Source: Centipeda noxia ATCC 43541 (GTDB taxonomy: Bacteria; Bacillota; Negativicutes; Selenomonadales; Selenomonadaceae). Taken from it: 64,000 nt of DNA. The position numbers and the translations under genes were made by a program. The notes below the pieces were generated by a model. That model was not told where the DNA came from. It saw only the letters and a program-made list of their open reading frames with translations, and made no database searches. Shown in pieces: positions 56,896-64,000 of the stretch (positions within the stretch are counted from its first letter, which is position 1; the number at the start of each line of letters is the position of its first letter). The stretch is taken from positions 252,413 to 316,412 of the forward strand of contig NZ_GG749279.1 of NCBI RefSeq assembly GCF_000160555.1. The letters are read 5' to 3'.

Positions 56896-58551
56896 GTGTT
56901 TCTCATTAGTGAGATAGATATTGCTGCAGGGAAAAGCAGCAAGGGAGAATCCTTCCTCAAAGGAACCTTTGTCCTGACGATCGCGGGTTTCGTGGTTAAG
57001 GTCATTGGTTCATTGAATTGGATCTTCGTGTCCCGTATCCTTGGAGGCGAGGGAATCGGGCTGTATCAGATGGCTTTTCCCATTTATTTTTTTGCTATGA
57101 CGGTCTCGCAGGCAGGCGTTCCCGTTGCTATTTCAATTATTACGGCAGAGCGTGTAGCATTGAACGATATCTACGGAGCAAAGCGTGTTTTTCGCATCTC
57201 AATGATGCTTATGCTGTTCACGGGACTGTTTTTTTCTATTCTTACCTATCTGGCTGCTGATTGGCTGATTGACTGGCAGCTTATTCGTGATGCACGTGCA
57301 TATAAAGCGGTTGTCGTACTGGCGCCCACCGTCTTTTTTGTGACTCTTCTTGCAAGCTCACGCGGCTATCTGCAGGGCTGGCAGCGCATGACACCGACGG
57401 CAGTCTCACAAATCGTAGAGCAGGTCTTCCGCGTTGTGACAATGATCGTTCTTGCAAGTCTCCTCATGCCGTGGGGACTTGACTATGCTGCTGCAGGCGC
57501 TTCGCTTGGCGCACTTGCTGGAGCTGTGACAGGACTTATCGTCCTCGTTTACTTTCATATCAAACTGGAGCGGGATATCGCACGTGATTACGGTACGCAA
57601 GTTAAGCCGTTGCCAGGTGCAGCGTATGAATCCAGGCGCTCTATTATCAAGCGTATTTTCAAACTGGCTCTTCCGGTATCGGCGGCAAGTATTATGCTAC
57701 CGGTCGTATCGAATCTGGATCTCATGATCGTACCACAGCGCCTTGAGGCGGCAGGCTACAGCATCAGTGAGGCAACAGAGCTGTTTGGCTACTTGAACGG
57801 AATGGCAGTTCCGCTGGTAAATCTCGCAACGATATTGACGGCATCGATGGCAATGAGTATTGTACCTGCCATTTCGGAGTCCCGGGTACTCGGTAATCGG
57901 GCACGTGTTTACGATCAGACAGCTGCTTCGGTTCGCATTTCGAACTTTGTCTGTTTTCCTGCATTTGTCATCGTATTTATCCTTGCAACGCCGATATCTG
58001 CTTTGATCTATAACGCGCCTGGGGCCGGTCCTGCGGTGATGATCTCAGCGGTGAGCATTATTCTGCTTGGACTGCACCAGGTCTCGACAGGTATTCTCCA
58101 GGGGCTTGGGCATCCCACGATTCCAATGGTGAATATGATTCTAGCCGCAGCGGCAAAGGTTTTCTTAAACTGGCACCTGACTGCCATTCCCTGGCTCGGT
58201 ATCATGGGAGCTGCATGGGCGACAGCGGCGGATATGGGTGTTGCTGCGTTAATAAATCTGTACTTTATCTATCGTTTTATCGGCTACCGCATTGAGTTCC
58301 TGCAGCTTTTCAAGACAATATGCTCTGCAGGCATCATGGCAGGGGGTGTCTATCTTTTCTATATATGGACCCTAGCGTGGTGGGGGATTGCTGCGATTTC
58401 TACATTTGGGGCGGTATTCTTCGGATGTGTCATCTATATTGCGGCAATGATTCTTCTGCGTGCATTGATTGAAGAGGATCTTCGGCGACTGCCGATAATT
58501 GGTACAGTTGGAATTCAATTTCTGCAAAGGATTGGGGTTTTTAAGACATGA
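56896..58551 (+). CDS. MOP-superfamily polysaccharide/lipid flippase (SpoVB/MurJ-like)
   Basis: 551 residues with about 14 membrane segments. The N-terminal SFLKGTFVLTIAGFVVKVIGSL and SRILGGEGIGLYQMAFPIY are typical of the SpoVB/YtgP group that flips lipid-linked cell-wall precursors. Lipid II flipping or stabilising is possible, but the substrate is not certain. GTG 56896 is used, with GAGG close upstream (short spacing); no in-frame ATG lies near. The lipid kinase gene overlaps its end by 4 bases. Confidence 0.88.
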   Translation: MFLISEIDIAAGKSSKGESFLKGTFVLTIAGFVVKVIGSLNWIFVSRILGGEGIGLYQMAFPIYFFAMTVSQAGVPVAISIITAERVALNDIYGAKRVFRISMMLMLFTGLFFSILTYLAADWLIDWQLIRDARAYKAVVVLAPTVFFVTLLASSRGYLQGWQRMTPTAVSQIVEQVFRVVTMIVLASLLMPWGLDYAAAGASLGALAGAVTGLIVLVYFHIKLERDIARDYGTQVKPLPGAAYESRRSIIKRIFKLALPVSAASIMLPVVSNLDLMIVPQRLEAAGYSISEATELFGYLNGMAVPLVNLATILTASMAMSIVPAISESRVLGNRARVYDQTAASVRISNFVCFPAFVIVFILATPISALIYNAPGAGPAVMISAVSIILLGLHQVSTGILQGLGHPTIPMVNMILAAAAKVFLNWHLTAIPWLGIMGAAWATAADMGVAALINLYFIYRFIGYRIEFLQLFKTICSAGIMAGGVYLFYIWTLAWWGIAAISTFGAVFFGCVIYIAAMILLRALIEEDLRRLPIIGTVGIQFLQRIGVFKT

Positions 58552-59432
58552 AAAAACATGGGCTAATCTATAATCCCGTCTCCGGGCATGCTCTCTTTAA
58601 AGGAAAACTCGATCTTTTAATTGAAATGTTTCAGCGTCATGATATCTTGCTCTGCCCCTACCGCACACGTGGAGGAAAGCAGGATGATTTGGGTCGTTTT
58701 CTCCGTGAGGTTCATCCGGACGGCGTCCTTGCGGCCGGTGGAGACGGCACAGTGCATGCCGTCGTAAATGCCATGCTGGAGTCGGAAACAGATGTACCGC
58801 TTGGCATACTCAGCAGCGGAACCTCTAATGATTTTGCGACACATCTCGGTATCCAGGGAGATTGGGAATCCTATATTGAACGCATTGCGGCAGATGAGTC
58901 GCGGCGTGTCGATCTGGGCATACTTGACGGACACGGAAAATATTTTGTCAACGTTGTCAGTGCGGGAATGCTCACAGGAATTGCACATGAGGTAAAATCC
59001 GCCTATAAAAATACGCTGGGAAAAGTTGCTTACTATCTGAAAGGAATCGGTGAGCTCCCGCGCCTGCGCTCTTTTTCTGTCCAGATTACGGCAGACGGAG
59101 TTGTGTATGATGCGGATATATTTCTTTTTGTTATAGCAAACAGCCCTGTTGTTGCCGGGATGAAACAGATTGGTGATCATATCTCAATTGATGATGGAAT
59201 GCTGGATCTTTTGGCAGTCAAAAAAACAGGACTGCCACAGTTTATGTCCGTTGCAGCAGACCTATTTTCCGGAAAAACAGTAACAGAACGGGAGAATATC
59301 CTGCACATTCGTGCAAAGGAATTTGAAATCCGAACAGATGAGCTCCTATGCAGCGATATCGACGGTGAGTGCGGTCCGCTGCTCCCTCTGCGAATACGTA
59401 CGCTTCCGATGGCGCTCTCGGTATACTGCTGA
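58548..59432 (+). CDS. Diacylglycerol kinase-family lipid kinase (YegS/BmrU-like)
   Basis: 294 residues. IYNPVSGHALFKG opens the DAGK catalytic domain; the nucleotide-binding GGDGTVHAVVNAML (near 64-77) and LSSGTSNDFATHL follow. The C-terminal beta domain contains NSPVVAGMKQIG and IDGECGPLLPL. Probably phosphorylates a lipid such as diacylglycerol. The 4-base overlap with the flippase suggests shared lipid-carrier or envelope work. It converges with DUF815 with 3 bases between stops. Confidence 0.88.
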   Translation: MKKHGLIYNPVSGHALFKGKLDLLIEMFQRHDILLCPYRTRGGKQDDLGRFLREVHPDGVLAAGGDGTVHAVVNAMLESETDVPLGILSSGTSNDFATHLGIQGDWESYIERIAADESRRVDLGILDGHGKYFVNVVSAGMLTGIAHEVKSAYKNTLGKVAYYLKGIGELPRLRSFSVQITADGVVYDADIFLFVIANSPVVAGMKQIGDHISIDDGMLDLLAVKKTGLPQFMSVAADLFSGKTVTERENILHIRAKEFEIRTDELLCSDIDGECGPLLPLRIRTLPMALSVYC

Positions 59433-59435
59433 TCC

Positions 59436-60671
59436 TTAGTAATTCCCGAGGTAGTACGCGACGAATTGCTGCGCTGTACGCCCGCTGCGTCCGCTGTGGG
59501 TCATCTCCCAACGCAGTCCGGCAATACGAAGTTCCTCAGGAGAGAGGTGTATGCCTCGTTGTGAGAGCATGTGATCGATAATTTCTAGATACTCATCTTG
59601 ATCTGGCGTGTGGTAATGGATAATGAGACCAAAACGGTCTGACAACGATATGTTTTCATTTATACTGTCGTTGCGATAGAGTTCATTCTGCTCACGTTCA
59701 CACCATGTCTCGCGTACAAGATGACGACGGTTGGAGGTCGCATAGAGACGTACGTTCGGTGGGCAAGAGGAGACGCCTCCCTCAATGGCGGATTTGACCG
59801 CTTTAAACTCGGCATCGGAGTCTTCAAACGAAATATCGTCGAGAAAGAGGACAAACTTACGTCCCGCGTAGCCCCGCAAAGCATTCATAATCTCAGGTAG
59901 CTTTCTCAGTTGCTCCTTTGTGACCTGAACAAGACGGAGGCTATTCTCCTCGAATTCTCCGACAAGCGCTTTGACTGCCGAAGATTTTCCTGTGCCGCGG
60001 GCGCCGACGAGCAGAACGTGATTTGCAGGCTTTCCCTGAACAAAAGCACGTGTATTTTGAATGAGCTGTTCTTTCTGACGCCGGTATCCGATGAGATCTT
60101 TCATCCGCATGCATTCAAAATGTGTGATGCCGCAAAGCCGTTTCTTCGATTCATCCCAATGGAAGACAGCATACGCGGCAATATCTCCGCAGCCATAACG
60201 TGCATAAAATGTGAGAAGTGCCTCTGCATAGTCTTCTGTGCTATTTGCAGTCTCAAGCCATGGAAGCAGAAAATCTTCCGTTTTATCATATGTTTTTTTT
60301 GTAGGTTCGTAGTCGTCTAAAATTTTTTCGCCGAGAAAATTGCTGGTCGGTGTGATAAGAAGCGGGTGTAGAAGCGCAATATCCCGATAGAAAATGTGGC
60401 GAAGACTGTTTCCGGGGGGGAGTCCTGTACGCTCCATGATTTCAGAGACGATATTGGATCTGTAGATGATTACGTGGAGCAGGTAGCGGGAAAGCAAATT
60501 GCCCTTGAGGCCAAGATTCTCTGCCGCAGTGATCAAGCGGGAACAGCATTCATTCCGTTCTTGCATACCGTTCTCACCGAGCAGTATGGCGTTTTCGAGA
60601 GCTGAGATAATTGGATCATGACGGATTGATCGCAATGCAAGAAGCTTGGATAAATTTACATGCGGATTCAT
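59436..60671 (-). CDS. DUF815 family AAA-type ATPase
   Basis: 411 residues. The N-terminal helical region (about 1-190) has no known motif. The ATPase domain (about 200-405) has HVLLVGARGTGKSSAVKAL (Walker A), FVLFLDDISFE (Walker B), ATSNRRHLVRE (sensor) and LSDRFGLIIHY. The C-terminal SGRSGRTAQQFV is a conserved end of DUF815 proteins. Cytosolic; function unknown in general. It is transcribed after tmcAL with a 20-base gap. Confidence 0.88.
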   Translation of the reverse strand: MNPHVNLSKLLALRSIRHDPIISALENAILLGENGMQERNECCSRLITAAENLGLKGNLLSRYLLHVIIYRSNIVSEIMERTGLPPGNSLRHIFYRDIALLHPLLITPTSNFLGEKILDDYEPTKKTYDKTEDFLLPWLETANSTEDYAEALLTFYARYGCGDIAAYAVFHWDESKKRLCGITHFECMRMKDLIGYRRQKEQLIQNTRAFVQGKPANHVLLVGARGTGKSSAVKALVGEFEENSLRLVQVTKEQLRKLPEIMNALRGYAGRKFVLFLDDISFEDSDAEFKAVKSAIEGGVSSCPPNVRLYATSNRRHLVRETWCEREQNELYRNDSINENISLSDRFGLIIHYHTPDQDEYLEIIDHMLSQRGIHLSPEELRIAGLRWEMTHSGRSGRTAQQFVAYYLGNY

Positions 60672-60691
60672 GGAGCCCTCTCTTTTCCTCT

Positions 60692-61933
60692 TTACAAAAG
60701 CTGAGGCGAAGTAATGAAATCTGTACGGCAGGTATCTTTATGTTCTGTCAAAAGCGTTAGGATACGAAGTTCCGTTGCACGCGTATCAAAGGAAAGCATT
60801 TGCTGAAGTAGTGACAGCTCACTGCTAGGAACGCTGCGTTGACCACTTGTCAAAAATGCAGCAGTACGTGTGACAATCGGAAGCTGAGTATATTTTTTTA
60901 TTTGACGGAGGATGTTTCTCCCCTGCGTATTGAATGCCAATGGCCGGATATAGGAAGCGCCTTCCTTGTCAAATACTGTTGTCTGCGCCTTTTGTAAGCA
61001 CAGCAGCAGATGTACGATCAGGCGGGCAATACGGCTTTGCGGATAGCGTTTCGTCGATACTTTTTTGATGAGGTCGTTGTATTCAGCTGTTGTTTTTAGA
61101 CAGTCAACGAGGCGATTTTCTATTCCCTCCGCAACTCCGCAGATATTATTCAATTCACTAGTATTTCGTATGAGCAGCTCATACCGCAGCAGGCGGAGGA
61201 GTTCATTTTCTTCCGGAAGGCCAAATAAATATGCCGTATGCAGATCACTGAATACGAGGGGCAAGAGACTTTTCTCCAACAGATTCCATGCCGGAGGAAT
61301 TCTGCGAAGGGCAGTTCGGATGGATGAGGCGCTTGTAATGCCTGCATATAAATGTACATCACTGTGCTGCACCGATTTTCGCTGAACGGGGATAGGAGTT
61401 ATCTGCGGAGCAAATTGATGCAGTGCACGCAGATACTCGACGGCAAGAATATTATTCGGCGCGCGGAGCATATCCTCGGATACGCCAACATCCATGAGTG
61501 CATGAGATAAAGCTGCAGCATAGGAAAAACCTGCGTCGATATACTCGTATATTTTTTCCTGAACGGGATCGGAATCAATCTGCAGCGCGATCTCCATGAG
61601 CGGCGCTGTCTCATTTGCCTCTGTACCGAAGGCGAGATGACTGACGACACCAAGGCGTGAGAGCAGTGAAATTCCGCCGCGTGCAAAGTCCTGCGCACTG
61701 CGGCAGGCAAAGACAAACGGAAGTTCAAGTACGAGATCAGCCCCGCCAGCCACCGCATGGCGCGCTCTCCTCCACTTGTCCATGATGCACGGTGTACCGC
61801 GCTGTGTAAAGCTGCCGCTCATTGCAACGATGATCCCGTCAATATCCGGATATCTTCGGCGCAGCTCACGAAGCTGCCAAACGTGTCCGCAATGGAAAGG
61901 ATTATATTCAGCAATAATGCCGATAAATTGCAT
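60692..61933 (-). CDS. tmcAL: tRNA(Met) cytidine acetate ligase TmcAL (YlbM)
   Basis: Acetylates the wobble cytidine of elongator tRNA-Met using acetate and ATP. 413 residues. The nucleotidyltransferase HxGH motif is His14-Cys-Gly-His17 in EYNPFHCGH, followed by SGSFTQRGTPCIMDKWRRARHA and GADLVLELPF. An elongator tRNA-Met, its expected substrate, is encoded at 47586. Start ATG 61933 has AGAGAGGA upstream. First gene of the short minus-strand operon. Confidence 0.92.
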   Translation of the reverse strand: MQFIGIIAEYNPFHCGHVWQLRELRRRYPDIDGIIVAMSGSFTQRGTPCIMDKWRRARHAVAGGADLVLELPFVFACRSAQDFARGGISLLSRLGVVSHLAFGTEANETAPLMEIALQIDSDPVQEKIYEYIDAGFSYAAALSHALMDVGVSEDMLRAPNNILAVEYLRALHQFAPQITPIPVQRKSVQHSDVHLYAGITSASSIRTALRRIPPAWNLLEKSLLPLVFSDLHTAYLFGLPEENELLRLLRYELLIRNTSELNNICGVAEGIENRLVDCLKTTAEYNDLIKKVSTKRYPQSRIARLIVHLLLCLQKAQTTVFDKEGASYIRPLAFNTQGRNILRQIKKYTQLPIVTRTAAFLTSGQRSVPSSELSLLQQMLSFDTRATELRILTLLTEHKDTCRTDFITSPQLL

Positions 61934-62017
61934 AAGATTCCTCTCTTCACCAAATTTATTTCCATTTTAACAAAAAAAATACGATTTGTGTAGACTCTAT
62001 GGAACATATACAATATC

Positions 62018-62046
62018 TTGTATTTTCCGAGGGCAAATGCTATACT
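62018..62046 (+). promoter_or_regulatory. Promoter of mnmA
   Basis: TTGTAT (62018-62023), 17 bases, TATACT (62041-62046) with TGC before it. Confidence 0.6.
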
Positions 62047-62087
62047 AAACGAAAATTTAGGAGAATAATTAATCTGTGGAGCGTAAG

Positions 62088-63173
62088 ATGAAGAAGGAAC
62101 GCGTTGTGGTCGCTATGAGCGGCGGCGTAGATAGTTCTTTAGCGGCGGCACTACTGCAGGAACGGGGATACGACGTTGTGGGGGTAACAATGCGTCTTTC
62201 GGCGGAAAACAGAGATGCACCTTCGAATGACCGCAGCTGCTGTTCATTGATCAGCGTTGACGATGCGCGGCGAGTTGCAGATGTTCTTGGAATCCCGCAC
62301 TATGTTATGGATTTCACGGAGCCGTTTCAACATGCTGTGATCGATTATTTTTTCAATGAATATCTGCATGGACGCACGCCGAACCCTTGCATTGCCTGTA
62401 ACCGCTTTATTAAATTTGAAGGACTCCTTCATAAATCAAAGGAACTGGGGGCCTCCTATATCGCAACCGGACATTATGCACGCATTGATCATGGGAAAGA
62501 CGGCACGTATCGTTTACGTAAAGGATTGGATCTGGAAAAGGATCAATCTTATGTCCTCTACCATATGAACCAGGAAATACTTGCGCATGTACTGTTGCCG
62601 CTGGGCGTGTTCAGTAAGCATGAGACACGCCGTATGGCAGAACAATACCATCTTCCTGTTGCATATAAAGCAGAAAGCCAGGAGATTTGCTTTGTGCCGC
62701 GTGATGATTATAAATCCTATCTGCGCGAAAAACGTCCAGAATCCTGCTGCCCAGGGAATATTGTAGATCGTGCTGGGAATGTTCTCGGTATTCATGAGGG
62801 GATCGCATTTTATACGATAGGACAGCGAAAAGGTTTGGGAATTGCGGCAACGCAGCCGCTCTATGTGACTGCATTGGATACGTTGCACAATCGTGTTGTT
62901 GTAGGAACCGCAAATGAAGTCTATGCTCGAGGATTGACAGCATCCGATCTGAACTGGACCATGCCGATTGCACTGGATAATCCTCGTACAGTGCAGGCGA
63001 AGATTCGCTATGGAAAAAGGTCAGCTTCTGCAACCATTACATCACATAAAGATGGGGAGGTGCATGTACTCTTTTCAGAGCTGCAGCGCGCTGTTACGCC
63101 CGGGCAGTCCATTGTATTTTATGAAGATGATGTTGTTCTTGGTGGTGGGATCATTGATCAAATGATTGTTTGA
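62088..63173 (+). CDS. mnmA: tRNA-specific 2-thiouridylase MnmA
   Basis: Thiolates U34 of Glu, Gln and Lys tRNAs. 361 residues. The PP-loop SGGVDSSLAA (near 10-19), the first catalytic Cys in NPCIACNRFIKF (Cys101 or Cys104; alignment with E. coli Cys102 favours the second) and the persulfide Cys201 in SQEICFV are present. GDHYA-like ATGHYARI and YTIGQRKGLGI follow. ATG 62088 with GGAG 6 bases upstream is chosen; GTG 62076 behind AGGAGA is a fair alternative. The first substrate-like tRNA in the window is tRNA-Lys. Confidence 0.95.
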   Translation: MKKERVVVAMSGGVDSSLAAALLQERGYDVVGVTMRLSAENRDAPSNDRSCCSLISVDDARRVADVLGIPHYVMDFTEPFQHAVIDYFFNEYLHGRTPNPCIACNRFIKFEGLLHKSKELGASYIATGHYARIDHGKDGTYRLRKGLDLEKDQSYVLYHMNQEILAHVLLPLGVFSKHETRRMAEQYHLPVAYKAESQEICFVPRDDYKSYLREKRPESCCPGNIVDRAGNVLGIHEGIAFYTIGQRKGLGIAATQPLYVTALDTLHNRVVVGTANEVYARGLTASDLNWTMPIALDNPRTVQAKIRYGKRSASATITSHKDGEVHVLFSELQRAVTPGQSIVFYEDDVVLGGGIIDQMIV

Positions 63174-63204
63174 ACTGTTAATATTAATAATGGGGGGGAG
63201 TGTG

Positions 63205-64000
63205 ATGATGAGCCGTGCTACAAAAGCGAAGGTTGTCTGTGCTGCGCTGCTCGGAGTTGTAGTAATGCTTGCGGGGCTCTTTTGGTATTTTCGCGTTTAT
63301 ACGAAGACACCGGAATATGCACTTCGTTCTGTTGAGTCGGCATTGGATCAGCACGATGAGCCGCAGTTTCTGCGTTATGTTCGCTTGGATTCCATACTCG
63401 ATTCCGGTTATGATGATTTTATGGCAGGAACAATGGAAGCTGAATTTGGGCATTCACGTGAAACGTCTACTGCCCTTGAAGACTTTTCCAGAATGCTCAA
63501 ACCCGCCTTTATCAAGATGCTGAGGGACGCTTTGGATACGCGCCTAAAAACAGGAGAATGGCCCTCCGCGGATGCGGCGCAAGAGGGGGCGGACGCCGAA
63601 AATATCCTTTCTCGCATCGGTGTACGTGATTTAAGTTTACGTGAAATTGCCAATCTGACCGTGGATGAAGAGGCACAGACTGCTTTGGCGGATGTGGTTA
63701 CATATCAAGAGGAAGCAGACAGCAACTTTACATTCAAAATCAGCCTTGCTCCTTCTGAGGAAGGAGATTGGCAGGTCGTTTCCATCGAGAATCTGCATGA
63801 GTATGCCGTATTCTTGGGAAAATCACGGCGTCTTCGTGTCGAAGCCTATTTGGAGGAAACGGATGCCATTGCGGAACGCCATGATCAGAGCATTGCTGCG
63901 GCCCGGATACGGCTTTACAGTATATTGGGGGCAGGGACTCTTGGAAATCAGGCAACTCGGGATATGGCACGCCAGACCATGGAACAAGATATCCTTTCAG
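63205..64000 (+). CDS. DUF2939-like membrane-anchored protein (partial, runs off the end)
   Basis: At least 265 codons, open at the window edge. GGGGGGGAG precedes ATG 63205 (GTG 63202 and ATG 63208 are in the same frame). Residues about 9-30 form a hydrophobic anchor (VVCAALLGVVVMLAGLFWYF). The next stretch, RVYTKTPEYALRSVESALDQHDEPQFLRYVRLD, resembles DUF2939 domains of secreted or anchored proteins. Further on it is mostly acidic and helical. Function unknown. It starts 32 bases after mnmA without a visible terminator. Confidence 0.75.
   Translation, partial: MMSRATKAKVVCAALLGVVVMLAGLFWYFRVYTKTPEYALRSVESALDQHDEPQFLRYVRLDSILDSGYDDFMAGTMEAEFGHSRETSTALEDFSRMLKPAFIKMLRDALDTRLKTGEWPSADAAQEGADAENILSRIGVRDLSLREIANLTVDEEAQTALADVVTYQEEADSNFTFKISLAPSEEGDWQVVSIENLHEYAVFLGKSRRLRVEAYLEETDAIAERHDQSIAAARIRLYSILGAGTLGNQATRDMARQTMEQDILS

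Overview
The window is chromosomal, densely packed and almost entirely housekeeping. Gene content and control elements point to a Firmicutes-type bacterium, most likely a Negativicutes/Selenomonas relative. This is inference from a glmS ribozyme, a PyrR-type pyr leader, an HslVU pair, an E. coli-type SpeD and a combined siroheme/heme operon. No taxonomic marker such as 16S rRNA is present. Nearly all genes are on the + strand; only the HD-GYP gene (9.3-10.5 kb) and the DUF815/tmcAL pair (59.4-61.9 kb) are on the - strand. I see no insertion sequence, prophage, CRISPR array, toxin-antitoxin pair or defence island.

Layout. 0-2.3 kb: tail of an unknown gene, then glmS behind a self-cleaving glmS ribozyme. 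2.3-9.3 kb: a ThrE-family exporter, an MFS drug exporter, a HAD phosphatase, an OmpR-type two-component system and the two ATPases of an ECF vitamin transporter. 9.3-16.3 kb: HD-GYP protein (-), then LCP ligase, ABC-F protein and RecD2 helicase. 16.3-24.8 kb: the pyrimidine operon pyrB-pyrC-carA-carB-pyrK-pyrD, preceded by a PyrR-binding hairpin, a possible leader peptide and an attenuator. 24.9-26.2 kb: RNase P RNA, a secreted NlpC/P60 hydrolase and a 25-residue membrane peptide. 26.2-32.9 kb: dprA-topA-trmFO-hslV-hslU. 32.9-38.2 kb: rarA, speD, comEA-comEC. 38.2-47.5 kb: HAD protein, tRNA-Pro, M18 aminopeptidase, then a tightly coupled run dtd-M29 peptidase-secreted protein-YitT protein-MBL protein-cyclophilin-GIY-YIG-greA-lysS. 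47.5-50 kb: tRNA-Tyr, tRNA-Met, mdh, tRNA-Lys, surE. 50-56.8 kb: tetrapyrrole operon (precorrin-2 dehydrogenase, hemA, hemC, cobA-hemD fusion, hemB, hemL). 56.8-64 kb: lipid flippase, lipid kinase, DUF815 ATPase and tmcAL (-), mnmA, and a DUF2939-like gene that runs off the end.

How the parts work together. The pyr operon carries the steps from bicarbonate/glutamine to orotate; pyrF, pyrE and pyrR are not in the window. The tetrapyrrole operon converts glutamyl-tRNA to uroporphyrinogen III and on to precorrin-2/sirohydrochlorin, so heme, siroheme and cobalamin precursors share one transcript. DprA, ComEA and ComEC are natural-transformation proteins. TrmFO, MnmA and TmcAL modify tRNA, Dtd edits mischarged tRNA, LysS charges tRNA, and four tRNA genes are interspersed.

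The most noteworthy signal is the pyr leader. A 29-codon ORF has its Shine-Dalgarno sequence inside the PyrR-binding hairpin, and its reading frame runs through the whole attenuator hairpin to just before pyrB. This suggests a hybrid of PyrR-type and leader-peptide-type attenuation. Other points of interest are a promoter fused to a terminator in front of the glmS ribozyme, a possible leaderless ThrE mRNA, an RNase P RNA that appears to share a transcript with the next gene, and a small membrane peptide.
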